In this document: one piece after another, positions 8,940 through 16,677 of the stretch
Position numbering within the stretch: the first letter of the stretch is position 1
How the letters are laid out: each line of letters opens with the position of its first letter
NCBI GenBank assembly: GCA_017431395.1
Contig: JAFRLD010000027.1
Coordinates: 1 to 29,381, forward strand
DNA length: 29,381 nucleotides
Reading direction: 5' to 3'
DNA from: Bacillota bacterium
Lineage (GTDB): Bacteria; Bacillota; Clostridia; Peptostreptococcales; Anaerovoracaceae
Notes under the pieces: generated by a model
Seen by the model: only the letters and a program-made list of their open reading frames with translations
What the model was told of the DNA's origin: nothing
The model's database searches: none
Program-made: the position numbers and the translations under genes

Positions 8940-9995
8940 ATGAAATTCAAGGTCATAGCCATCATCATCATTCTGATCATTGCCGCGTTTACCGGAGGGC
9001 TCCTCTTTTATCTGAACGGACTCGGCGCAGTCGATCCAGGCAGCAATGAAGAGGTCTCCGTGGAGATCCCATCCGGCAGCGGAGCGACCTATATCGTGGA
9101 TCTTCTGGATGAGGATGGTCTGATAAAAAACAAGACTGCAGCCAAGATCAACGCTAAGTTCGGAGGATATACGAATCTCCAGGCAAACACCTATATCTTT
9201 AACAAGTCCATGACCTTCACGGAGATCATGGATGCGATCAATACCGGAGCATTCGAATATATTTCCAAGGAATCCATCGAGGTCCCGGATGGGGCCCGGC
9301 TCCAGCAGGTGGCGGATGCCATCGCGGAGCCACTGCATTCCACCCCTAAGAAGGTCATGAAGGTATGGTCGGATAAGGCCTACCTTAACCAGTTGATCGA
9401 CAAGTACTGGTTCCTGACGGATGCCATCCTGGATGAGAAGGTCATGTATCCGCTGGAAGGGTATCTCTATGCGGACACATATTACCTGACTTCGGATGAT
9501 ATCACGGTGGAAGCCTTCACGGAGATGTGCCTCGACCAGATGGACGCGGCGCTCACTGAGCGAAAGGCAGCCATCGAAGCCAGCGGCTTCTCCATCCATG
9601 AGTTCCTGACGCTCACCTCCATTGTGACCAAGGAGGCGACCGCAGCCGATCAGGCCGGCGTCGCCGGTGTATTCATGAACCGGCTAAAGAGCGGCATGTC
9701 CCTCGGCAGCGATGTCACCGTCTGCTATATCTTCCAGGAAGACCGGGTGGATCTGAAGGTCAGCCAGCTCTCCAGCGACAGTCCTTACAACACCCGCAAG
9801 GTGGCCGGACTTCCGCCGGGGCCGATCTGCCAGGTCGTAGGGTCTGCCATGGACGCGGTCCTGAATTATGAGGCGAACGACTATCTGTTCTTCTTCGCAG
9901 GGCCGGACGGTACGGTCTACTATGCTAAGACCCAGGCGGAGCACGACAAGAACATCAACGAACATCCTTGGAGTGAGGAGGATCTGGCACAGTAA
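8940..9995 (+). CDS. mltG: Endolytic murein transglycosylase MltG (YceG-like)
   Basis: A membrane-anchored lytic transglycosylase that cuts nascent peptidoglycan glycan strands. The 351 residues begin with a short cytoplasmic start and a transmembrane anchor at about 4-26 (VIAIIIILIIAAFTGGLLF). A LysM-like region follows and then the YceG catalytic domain. The likely catalytic glutamate is E232 in LTSIVTKEA, followed by VFMNRLKSGMSLGSD, and the closing family block YNTRKVAGLPPGPI is present. Length is normal. A modest GCGAGGT ribosome site precedes the ATG. I see no convincing promoter between the efp terminator and the gene, so it may depend on leakage or a weak promoter. Its place before trmR and trhP matches Bacillus yrrL-yrrM-yrrO. 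Confidence 0.94.
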   Translation: MKFKVIAIIIILIIAAFTGGLLFYLNGLGAVDPGSNEEVSVEIPSGSGATYIVDLLDEDGLIKNKTAAKINAKFGGYTNLQANTYIFNKSMTFTEIMDAINTGAFEYISKESIEVPDGARLQQVADAIAEPLHSTPKKVMKVWSDKAYLNQLIDKYWFLTDAILDEKVMYPLEGYLYADTYYLTSDDITVEAFTEMCLDQMDAALTERKAAIEASGFSIHEFLTLTSIVTKEATAADQAGVAGVFMNRLKSGMSLGSDVTVCYIFQEDRVDLKVSQLSSDSPYNTRKVAGLPPGPICQVVGSAMDAVLNYEANDYLFFFAGPDGTVYYAKTQAEHDKNINEHPWSEEDLAQ

Positions 9996-9999
9996 CATC

Positions 10000-10740
10000 A
10001 TGGATAACAATATCGTCAGCGAGCTCATCTCCTCTTATGTAGATGCGTTTTATGATGAACCGGACGAGGATCTCAGCGAACTCCGTATTTTCGCCGAGGA
10101 CCGCTACGTCCCGATCATCCTTAAAGATACCGAAGAACTGCTTCGGATCATATTGGCCCTTCAGAAGCCGGAGCGGATCCTTGAAATAGGGACCGCGATC
10201 GGCTATTCAGCCTGCTTTTTTGCCAAAACCTGCGGTGCCCACGTCACCACGATCGAGAAGGAGATCGATCTTTATCAGACCGCCCGTTCCAACATCGAAC
10301 AGCTTGGCTGCGCGGATAAGGTGCTCCCTGTTTTTGGCGATGCCGTAGAAGTCCTGGAGAGGATGAATGCGGCAAGGCCACCGGCTGGCGAAAGCGGCTT
10401 TGACTTCATCTTCATCGATGCTGCCAAAAGCCATTACCGGGAGTTCTGGGACCTGTGCGTTCCCCTCTGCGCAGACGATGCCACCATCGTATGCGATAAC
10501 GTGCTGATGCGCGGCCTGACGGCGACCAGACCGGAGGAGGCGGAGCACAAACACCGGACGAGCATCCGGAACATGAGGGAATTCCTGCAGTTCGTCAAAG
10601 AGCTGCCTTATGCGGATACCTGCATCCTGACCGTAGGGGACGGAGTCTCCATCAGCCGGATCAGCCGTCAGGATTACATTGAATTTCAGAAGAATGATCA
10701 TGAAGAAGATAGAACTGCTCGCTCCGGCGGGCGATCCTGA
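10000..10740 (+). CDS. trmR: SAM-dependent O-methyltransferase, probable tRNA 5-hydroxyuridine methyltransferase TrmR
   Basis: A class I, metal-dependent O-methyltransferase of 246 residues. The SAM motif is ILEIGTAIGYS at 60-70; D140 (FIDAAKSHY) and D166-N167 (VCDNVL) match the metal and substrate ligands of the family. In Bacillus the equivalent YrrM/TrmR methylates 5-hydroxyuridine at tRNA position 34 to 5-methoxyuridine. The assignment rests on the family plus its position between mltG and the U32 gene. The ATG at 10000 begins five bases after the mltG stop; a longer frame running back into mltG is rejected because it overlaps 132 coding bases. The last 14 codons overlap the next gene. 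A catechol-type or other O-methyltransferase is the alternative reading. Confidence 0.83.
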   Translation: MDNNIVSELISSYVDAFYDEPDEDLSELRIFAEDRYVPIILKDTEELLRIILALQKPERILEIGTAIGYSACFFAKTCGAHVTTIEKEIDLYQTARSNIEQLGCADKVLPVFGDAVEVLERMNAARPPAGESGFDFIFIDAAKSHYREFWDLCVPLCADDATIVCDNVLMRGLTATRPEEAEHKHRTSIRNMREFLQFVKELPYADTCILTVGDGVSISRISRQDYIEFQKNDHEEDRTARSGGRS

Positions 10741-11932
10741 AAAACTGAAGATCGCGGTCCGTTATGGCGCTGATGCCGTGTACTTTGGCGGAACGGAGTT
10801 CAGCCTGCGCGCCGGTGCGGGCGGACTGACCATCCCCGAGATCCGGGAGAATGTCTCCTGGGCACATGAGCGCGGCGTCCGCTGCCATATGACCCTGAAC
10901 ATCTATGCCCATAATGAGGATCTGGGGCCTCTAAAAGCCTATATCAAAGAACTCTCCGGCATCCCGATCGATGCGTTCATCGTATCGGATCCGGCGGTGG
11001 TCCAGCTTTTGAAAGAGGCGTTTCCCGCAGCGGAGCTGCACCTGTCGACACAGGCGAACACGACGAATTACCTGTCGGCCCGTTTCTGGTATGATATGGG
11101 CATCCGCCGGCTCGTACTGGCGAGGGAATTATCGCTTGCGGAGATCGCCGAGATCCGCCGCAACATACCGGAGGATATGGAGCTCGAAGGATTCGCCCAT
11201 GGCGCGATGTGCATTTCGTATTCCGGGCGCTGCCTGCTCTCGAACTTTATGACAGGACGTGACGCGAACCGGGGCGCCTGTGCCCATCCATGCCGCTATA
11301 AGTACCGGCTGGAGGAGGAGAAACGGCCGGGCGAGTACTGGCCGGTGGAGGAAGACGGCCGCGGGACCTATATTTTTAATTCCAACGACCTCTGCATGAT
11401 CGAGCATATAGGGGATCTCGCAAAGGCTGGCATCACGTCGCTGAAGATCGAAGGGCGAATGAAAAGCATTTTCTACATCGCCCATGTGATCAAGGCGTAC
11501 CGGCAGGCGATTGACGCCTACGAAGAGGGAAGGCCTTTTGATCCTGCCTGGATGGAAGAAATGATGAAGGCAAGCCACCGGGATTTCACCACCGGGTTCT
11601 ATTACGGGACTCCGGGACCCGGGGACCAGAACTATTCCTCGAGCGCCTATTCGAGGGACTACGCGTTCGTCGGCCTGGTCCGGGAGTATGATCCGGATAC
11701 CGGCTGGGCGACCATAGAACAGCGAAACAAGATGGTCCTTGGAGATAAGATCGAGGTGTTCGGCCCAGCGGGGGACGAGGCCGGCGGATTCACACAGAAA
11801 ATCCTGGAGATGCTGGATGAAGAAGGGGAGCCGATCGAAGCGGCTCCGCACCCGCAGCAGATCGTCAGGATCCGGATGGAGCAGCCCGTAGGACGGGACT
11901 GGATGCTCCGCGTCCATAAGAATGAAGCCTGA
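10700..11932 (+). CDS. trhP: Peptidase U32 family, probable tRNA uridine 5-hydroxylation protein TrhP
   Basis: A protein of 410 residues starting with the typical ELLAPAGDPEKL. The U32 signature spans EGFAHGAMCISYSGRCLLS and the following GRDANRGACAHPCRY, giving cysteines C171, C178, C194 and C198 that probably bind an iron-sulfur cluster. Members once called collagenases are now linked to prephenate-dependent 5-hydroxylation of uridine 34 (YegQ/TrhP). The preceding methyltransferase would convert that product to 5-methoxyuridine, so the pair forms one pathway. Bacillus carries two U32 genes here (yrrN and yrrO); only the long type is present in this window. Start chosen at ATG 10700, because upstream in-frame starts precede the universal N-terminus. 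It overlaps trmR by 41 bases. Confidence 0.85.
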   Translation: MKKIELLAPAGDPEKLKIAVRYGADAVYFGGTEFSLRAGAGGLTIPEIRENVSWAHERGVRCHMTLNIYAHNEDLGPLKAYIKELSGIPIDAFIVSDPAVVQLLKEAFPAAELHLSTQANTTNYLSARFWYDMGIRRLVLARELSLAEIAEIRRNIPEDMELEGFAHGAMCISYSGRCLLSNFMTGRDANRGACAHPCRYKYRLEEEKRPGEYWPVEEDGRGTYIFNSNDLCMIEHIGDLAKAGITSLKIEGRMKSIFYIAHVIKAYRQAIDAYEEGRPFDPAWMEEMMKASHRDFTTGFYYGTPGPGDQNYSSSAYSRDYAFVGLVREYDPDTGWATIEQRNKMVLGDKIEVFGPAGDEAGGFTQKILEMLDEEGEPIEAAPHPQQIVRIRMEQPVGRDWMLRVHKNEA

Positions 11933-11952
11933 AAAAGGAAGGGAGATAAGAA

Positions 11953-13302
11953 ATGGAATCTGATATAGTGCCATTATGGAGCATTATCGTATTTATCATT
12001 ATCATCGCGATCAACGCATATGTCGTGGCGGTGGAGCGAGCGCTTTCCTCCGTCAATAAAGTCCACATCCGAAGCATGGAGGAGGAGGGAAGCCGCCGGG
12101 CGGAGGATCTTGTCCGGATCATCGATGATCCGGGGGAATATATGCCGGCCATGCGGGCGGCCAGCGTCGTGCTGGGAATGTCGGCCGCGGCCGTAGCGGT
12201 CGTCTTCTTTTTGCGCCCGGTACAGCTGGGACTTCTTTATCTCGGAATGAAAGAAGGGGACCTGCTCTATGTCATCTCGGTCTGCTGCCTGATCCTGCTT
12301 CTTACCCTCGTGATGTGCGCGTTCACCGAACTTTTGCCGCGGCGGATCGCGGTCCTTCACGCGGACGGGATCGCCATGGCGAATACCGGCTTTTGCCAGT
12401 TTCTGATCGGGATCATGAAACCGATGACGGTCATTTCCTCCGGCATCGTCTTCGTCTTCCTGAAGATCTTCCGTCAGCGGATCGAGTATAACTATAACGA
12501 ATACTCCGAGGAGGATATCGTCTCCATGCTGGAGGCCGGACAGGAAAGCGGCGAGCTGAAGGAAGAGGGCAAAAAAATGATCACCGGCGTGTTCGCCTTC
12601 GATGACCTGCTCGCTTACGAAGTCATGACCCCGCGGACCGATGTGTTCGCCATCGACATCAACGATCCACCGGAAGAGTACATCGATGAGCTGATGGAGC
12701 TCCGCTACTCCCGGATCCCCGTCTATGAGGACGACAGCGACAACATCATCGGGATCCTTTATATCAAAGACTATCTGATCCAGGCGAGGGAATCCGGATT
12801 CGATAATGTCGACATCCGGCAGATCCTGCGGACCCCTTATTTCGTGCCTGAGACAAAAAATATCGACTCCCTGTTCTTCGAGCTGCAGAAGACGAAGCAG
12901 CACATCGCCATCCTCATCGACGAATACGGCGGATTCTCCGGCATCGTCACCATGGAGGACATCATCGAAGAAGTCATGGGTGAGATCGATGACGAATACG
13001 ACGAGGAAGAGCCCGAGATCAAGCAGATCCGCTCGGATACCTGGGAGCTTGAAGGCAGCATGGACCTCGATGACATCGACGAAGAACTCGGTCTGGGCCT
13101 TGAGTCTGAGAGCAGTGAGACCATTGGCGGTTTCCTGATCGACATCCTGGGTGAGATCCCGGACGAGGATGATCTGGGCCAGCCGATCGAATTCGAGAAC
13201 TATATCTTCACGATCCAGTCTGTGAAAGACCGCCGGATCGAGAAGGTGACGATGAAGGTCCTGCCTAAGGAGGACCCGGACAGCAAGGAAGGGGATGAAT
13301 AG
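11953..13302 (+). CDS. CNNM/CorC-type membrane protein with paired CBS domains (HlyC/TlyC-like)
   Basis: A membrane protein of 449 residues, often annotated hemolysin but better seen as a CNNM/CorC-type ion (magnesium, cobalt) transport or sensing protein. Four hydrophobic segments at about 8-28, 66-88, 104-126 and 146-170 form the DUF21 domain. Two CBS domains follow (about 224-285, starting [12 protein letters not shown], and 290-345, with [19 protein letters not shown]), then an acidic linker and a CorC_HlyC domain at about 358-440. CBS pairs in this family bind adenine nucleotides. A strong AGGAAGGGAGA ribosome site precedes the ATG, 20 bases after trhP, so cotranscription is likely. The transported ion is not readable from the sequence. 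Confidence 0.88.
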   Translation: MESDIVPLWSIIVFIIIIAINAYVVAVERALSSVNKVHIRSMEEEGSRRAEDLVRIIDDPGEYMPAMRAASVVLGMSAAAVAVVFFLRPVQLGLLYLGMKEGDLLYVISVCCLILLLTLVMCAFTELLPRRIAVLHADGIAMANTGFCQFLIGIMKPMTVISSGIVFVFLKIFRQRIEYNYNEYSEEDIVSMLEAGQESGELKEEGKKMITGVFAFDDLLAYEVMTPRTDVFAIDINDPPEEYIDELMELRYSRIPVYEDDSDNIIGILYIKDYLIQARESGFDNVDIRQILRTPYFVPETKNIDSLFFELQKTKQHIAILIDEYGGFSGIVTMEDIIEEVMGEIDDEYDEEEPEIKQIRSDTWELEGSMDLDDIDEELGLGLESESSETIGGFLIDILGEIPDEDDLGQPIEFENYIFTIQSVKDRRIEKVTMKVLPKEDPDSKEGDE

Positions 13303-13339
13303 GGCCCCGGCCCCGGGCACAGGCGTGGCCTGTCTGTGA
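13303..13339 (+). other. GC-rich inverted repeat after the CBS gene, possible weak terminator
   Basis: After the TAG come a GC-rich stretch and a small hairpin ACAGGC-GTG-GCCTGT (13319-13333). No T-run follows directly, so a terminator role is only possible. The next signal is a promoter. Confidence 0.25.
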
Positions 13340-13368
13340 TTGCGTATACCTGCTTTTTCTGATATACT
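13340..13368 (+). promoter_or_regulatory. Extended -10 promoter of the Asp23-nusB-xse-ispA-dxs block
   Basis: A weak -35 TTGCGT (13340-13345), a 17-base spacer and TATACT (13363-13368) preceded by TG at 13360-13361, which makes an extended -10. Transcription would start near 13375 and leave about 54 bases of leader. Confidence 0.65.
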
Positions 13369-13392
13369 ATTGGCGGTATTTCAGAAATTGCT

Positions 13393-13414
13393 AAGTTCCG
13401 CGAAAGCGGCACTT
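13393..13414 (+). promoter_or_regulatory. GAAA-tetraloop hairpin in the leader of the Asp23-family gene
   Basis: AAGT-T-CCGC (13393-13401) pairs with GCGG-C-ACTT (13406-13414) around a GAAA loop, with a single T-C mismatch. It ends one base before the GGAGA ribosome site (13416-13420). No T-run follows, so it may affect mRNA stability or initiation rather than terminate transcription. Confidence 0.5.
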
Positions 13415-13428
13415 CGGAGAATAGATAG

Positions 13429-13785
13429 ATGAGCGACAAATACGTTTTTTCGGACGAAGTCCTGGCGGTTTGCACGGTCAATGCGACACTGAAGACCGAA
13501 GGCGTCCATGGCATGGCCGGAGGCATGTATGACGCGCTGTCGAAGAACCTGCTGCGCAGGGAAAATGCCGCTAAGGGGACTAAGGTCAACCGCAGCGGGG
13601 AGGAGACGGCCGTCGATGTTTCCGTGATCGTGGACTATGGGTGCAATATTCCGTCCGTTGCCTGGGACATCCAGGAGAATGTGAAGAATGAGCTGAAGGA
13701 TATGGTCGATGTCGACGTGACCGCCGTCAATATCCATATCCAGGGAGTCAGCTTTGACGAGGACGAAGAGAATGACAAGAAATGA
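13429..13785 (+). CDS. Asp23/Gls24 family envelope-stress protein
   Basis: A protein of 118 residues of the Asp23/Gls24 (DUF322) family, small proteins found at the membrane side or in the cytoplasm of Gram-positive bacteria and linked to cell-envelope stress. The family pattern shows in the segment GVHGMAGGMYDALS and in the block VDVSVIVDYGCNIPSVAWDI with the following VDVDVTAVNIHIQGVSF. The C-terminus is acidic (DEDEENDKK). GGAGA lies eight bases before the ATG. It is the first gene after the promoter and hairpin leader at 13340-13414 and overlaps nusB by 14 bases, as is common in Clostridia. The exact partner is unknown. Confidence 0.88.
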   Translation: MSDKYVFSDEVLAVCTVNATLKTEGVHGMAGGMYDALSKNLLRRENAAKGTKVNRSGEETAVDVSVIVDYGCNIPSVAWDIQENVKNELKDMVDVDVTAVNIHIQGVSFDEDEENDKK

Positions 13786-14167
13786 TGCCAGAGAGATCAT
13801 GATGCAGATCCTCTACGAGATGGAAGCTGCGAATGAGATGAATGAGGAGACGGTACAAAGGCTGGCCGGAGAGCGTCTCGCCGGCAATCATGTACAGCGC
13901 GGGGAGGAGCTTCTCGGAGCGATCGTAGCGGATCTTGAGGAAGTTGACGCGAAGATCAATGCCTGCAGCACCCGCTGGAAGACCAGCCGTATGCCTAAGG
14001 TGGATCTGGCGATCATGCGGCTTGCCGCAGGCGAGATGATGTTCGCGGAGGATATCCCGGATGCGGTCGCGATCAACGAAGCCATCCGGCTCGCCAAGAA
14101 GTACAGCACGGCGGATTCTTCGAAATTCATCCACGGCGTGCTCGGTGCCATATCGAAGAACGCCTGA
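13772..14167 (+). CDS. nusB: Transcription antitermination factor NusB
   Basis: An all-helical protein of 132 residues that with NusE (S10) binds boxA RNA and supports antitermination in rRNA operons. The N-terminal RNDAREIMMQILYEME and the C-terminal family block (AIMRLAAGEMMFAEDIPDAV then AINEAIRLAKKYS and KFIHGVLGAI) are clear. The ATG at 13772 gives the normal length; an in-frame TTG six codons earlier is not needed. It overlaps the Asp23-family gene by 14 bases, which suggests translational coupling, and a GAGG sequence in that gene serves as ribosome site. Confidence 0.94.
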   Translation: MTRNDAREIMMQILYEMEAANEMNEETVQRLAGERLAGNHVQRGEELLGAIVADLEEVDAKINACSTRWKTSRMPKVDLAIMRLAAGEMMFAEDIPDAVAINEAIRLAKKYSTADSSKFIHGVLGAISKNA

Positions 14168-14181
14168 CAGGAGGCCAGGAG

Positions 14182-15255
14182 ATGTCCGGAAACAGAGTGA
14201 TTCTGGGTATCGATACGAGCAACTACAAGACATCGGTTGCCGTACTGGACCAGTACAACATTATATGCGACATCAGGAAGTTTCTTGAGGTAAAAGAAGG
14301 AGAACGCGGACTCAGACAGTCTGACGCTCTTTTTCAGCATGTGAAGAATCTTCCGGACCTGTTCGCTGACGCAGCCGCGGAATTCGCCACGGAGATGGGA
14401 GCCTCCCTAAAAAGCTCCATCGAAGGGATCGCGTTCAGCTCGAAGCCCCGGCCGGTCGAAGGCTCTTATATGCCATGCTTCCTTGCAGGCGAGAGCTTCG
14501 CACGGTCCATGGCAGCCGTGCTCAACGTCCCGGTCATCGGATTTTCCCATCAGGAAGGGCACATCCAGGCGATCAAATCCTATACGGAAATGGCCAGCAT
14601 GGACGAATTTCTGGCATGTCATTTCTCCGGCGGGACCTGCGAGATCCTGCATATAAGAAACCGCGCTTATGATCCTTACAACCTCATCCGGCATGGCGGC
14701 TTCCAGCTGATCCACGGGGAGGGTGCTTTTTATGATGTGGACATTATCGGCGGATCGAAGGATATCTCTTTCGGCCAGGTCCTTGACCGGGCCGGCGTCG
14801 CTATGGGTTTCCCGTTTCCAGCCGGCAAGCAGATGGACGAGATCGCGATCCGGACGAAAAAAGCCACGAATATGCTGACTCCGATCAGAGTCGAAGGGGG
14901 ACAGATCAACCTGTCCGGGATCGACACACAGATAAAAAACAAGCTGTCCAGCTTAAGCATCACGAGATCCATCATCAACGTGGACAAGCAGGTGAGGGAT
15001 GAACTGATCCGTGAGATCTTCGAGAAGATCTCCGCCTGCCTGACGGAGCTGCTCCGGCAGGCGAGCCGGCGGAGCGGTCTAAAAGACATCGTGATGTCGG
15101 GAGGTGTCTCATCGAGCAGTTTCATCCGCTCCTCCATCAGCGACAAACTCGAGGAGGAGGACATCATCGTCTACTTCGATGAGAACGAAAACGATCTCGC
15201 AACGGACAACGCGGTCGGTACTGCGCTGCTGGGAGGAAAACTCTTATGGGCCTGA
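14182..15255 (+). CDS. TsaD/Kae1-like protein (peptidase M22 family paralog), function unknown
   Basis: A protein of 357 residues with the ASKHA fold of TsaD/Kae1. It keeps the metal pair H123 and H127 in FSHQEGHIQ and a C-terminal D342 (ATDNAVG), the third ligand position in TsaD. It also keeps a GG loop (SGGVSSSSF near 310). The N-terminus reads GIDTSNYKTSVAV instead of the TsaD form with ETSCDET, and the GG loop lacks the usual AANS pattern. It is therefore a clear paralog, not the housekeeping threonylcarbamoyl-transferase. Such clostridial genes next to xseA are annotated as O-sialoglycoprotein endopeptidase without proof. An AGGAGG ribosome site precedes the ATG, and the gene overlaps xseA by 10 bases. 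The reaction is unknown; a nucleotide-linked carbamoyl transfer is possible. Confidence 0.8.
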   Translation: MSGNRVILGIDTSNYKTSVAVLDQYNIICDIRKFLEVKEGERGLRQSDALFQHVKNLPDLFADAAAEFATEMGASLKSSIEGIAFSSKPRPVEGSYMPCFLAGESFARSMAAVLNVPVIGFSHQEGHIQAIKSYTEMASMDEFLACHFSGGTCEILHIRNRAYDPYNLIRHGGFQLIHGEGAFYDVDIIGGSKDISFGQVLDRAGVAMGFPFPAGKQMDEIAIRTKKATNMLTPIRVEGGQINLSGIDTQIKNKLSSLSITRSIINVDKQVRDELIREIFEKISACLTELLRQASRRSGLKDIVMSGGVSSSSFIRSSISDKLEEEDIIVYFDENENDLATDNAVGTALLGGKLLWA

Positions 15256-16463
15256 CACCGATCCGCGTAAGACAATTGAATGCATATATCAACCGTCTTC
15301 TGACAACGAACCCGCTGCTTTCAGACGTGGCGGTCATTGGAGAGATCTCGAACCTGAAGTTTCAAAACAACGGGAACGTCTATTTCTCCTTGAAGGACAG
15401 TTTCTCGACGCTCCGGTGCTATCTGCCGTCACATACGGCGCCGCAGATCGTCTGCCCGCTGGAGGAAGGGCTGGAGGTCATCGTCAGCGGCATGATCAAC
15501 GTCTATGAGCCGGGCGGATACTATTCACTGGTGGTAAGCAATGTGGAAGCCGAGGGCAAAGGCCAACTCGCGATCCGTTTCGAACAGCTTAAGGCGAAGC
15601 TTTCTGCCGAGGGGCTCTTCGATACGGCACACAAAAAACAGATGCCGGCCTTCCCTAAGAAGATTGCCATCGTGACCTCACCGACCGGAGCTGCCGTTCG
15701 GGATGTCCAGAAGACCATCCTGAACAAAAACGACTACGTCAGTCTCCTGATCGTCCCGGTCCTCGTGCAGGGGCCTTCCGCGGCAGCGGATATCGCCTCC
15801 GCCATCGATGAGGTGAACCGGGAGCACGATGACGTCGACGTGATCATCGCAGGACGGGGAGGCGGGAGCACGGAAGAACTCTGGGCCTTCAACGAGGAAG
15901 TCGTGGCCAGAAGCATCTTCGCCTCGAAGATCCCGGTGATCTCTGCCGTAGGGCATGAAACGGACTTCACCATCGCCGATTTCGTCGCGGACTACAGGGC
16001 AGCCACGCCGACAGCCGCAGCCGAGCTAGCCGTCCCTGATACGGAAGCCCTGAGGGAGCACATGGAGCATCACAGGGAAAACCTCAGGACCCTTCTTATC
16101 CAGAGGACCGAATTCGCCCGCAGGCAGCTTGAGGCAGCCAGCCCGGCGGCTTTCGCTTCAGGGATCCGGTCGAGGATCGATTATGAACAGATGCACATGG
16201 AACGGATCCGGGACGGCATGCTGGATCAGCTGAACCGGCGGATCCGCGAACAGAGCCACCGGATCGATCTGCTAAAAGCTTCGATTGAAGCAGCGAATCC
16301 ATTCGAGATACTGGGCCGCGGATATTCCATGGTGACAGACGAAAACGGTACTGTAATACGCTCCGTCAAGGAGATGAGAAACGGACAGAACATCACGATC
16401 CGCATGGCGGACGGCAGCGCAGACGCGACTGTCTCAGAGCGCAGGAAGGAGGATCTCTTATGA
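15246..16463 (+). CDS. xseA: Exodeoxyribonuclease VII large subunit
   Basis: The catalytic subunit of Exo VII, a metal-independent nuclease that trims single-stranded DNA in both directions. 405 residues: N-terminal OB-fold domain (about 1-100), a central catalytic domain with the family block AGRGGGSTEELWAFNEE and the downstream GHETDFTIADFVADYRAATP, a helical region that binds XseB, and the closing LGRGYSMVTDENG segment. The ATG lies inside the end of the TsaD-like gene with GGGAGG eight bases before it. It overlaps xseB as ATGA, so the two subunits are made together. Confidence 0.96.
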   Translation: MGLTPIRVRQLNAYINRLLTTNPLLSDVAVIGEISNLKFQNNGNVYFSLKDSFSTLRCYLPSHTAPQIVCPLEEGLEVIVSGMINVYEPGGYYSLVVSNVEAEGKGQLAIRFEQLKAKLSAEGLFDTAHKKQMPAFPKKIAIVTSPTGAAVRDVQKTILNKNDYVSLLIVPVLVQGPSAAADIASAIDEVNREHDDVDVIIAGRGGGSTEELWAFNEEVVARSIFASKIPVISAVGHETDFTIADFVADYRAATPTAAAELAVPDTEALREHMEHHRENLRTLLIQRTEFARRQLEAASPAAFASGIRSRIDYEQMHMERIRDGMLDQLNRRIREQSHRIDLLKASIEAANPFEILGRGYSMVTDENGTVIRSVKEMRNGQNITIRMADGSADATVSERRKEDLL

Positions 16464-16648
16464 GCGATCAAACGCCATCCTTTGAGGAGGCATTAAAGAA
16501 ACTGGAAGCCGCATCCGAGAAACTGAAACGACCGGATGTGCCGCTGGAAGAGGCGATCAAGAGCTACAAAGAAGGGCTCGCTTACTATGATACCTGCAAG
16601 GCCATCCTGGATGAGGCGACGCAGGAGATCGAAACGCTGACGAGGTAG
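16460..16648 (+). CDS. xseB: Exodeoxyribonuclease VII small subunit
   Basis: A small helical protein of 62 residues that coats the long helices of XseA. The family core is visible as FEEALKKLEAASEKLKRPDV followed by LEEAIKSYKEGLAYYDTC. Length is slightly short but normal for the family. It starts within the xseA stop (ATGA), and a GGAAGGAGG region in the end of xseA gives a good ribosome site. Confidence 0.94.
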   Translation: MSDQTPSFEEALKKLEAASEKLKRPDVPLEEAIKSYKEGLAYYDTCKAILDEATQEIETLTR

Positions 16649-16662
16649 TAGCATCCTGCTAC
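16648..16662 (+). other. Small hairpin between xseB and ispA
   Basis: GTAGCA and TGCTAC form a six-pair stem with a three-base loop, beginning at the xseB stop. There is no T-run. A role is unproven; it may be chance. Confidence 0.25.
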
Positions 16663-16677
16663 AGTGGGGGAATGGTC

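Noticed and set aside
9868..9999. A 44-codon longer start for trmR.
   Set aside because: It lies within mltG in another frame and has no family similarity. ATG 10000 gives the normal length.
13303..13339. A full terminator after the CBS-domain gene.
   Set aside because: Hairpin potential exists, but no T-run follows directly, so it is kept only as a low-confidence repeat.
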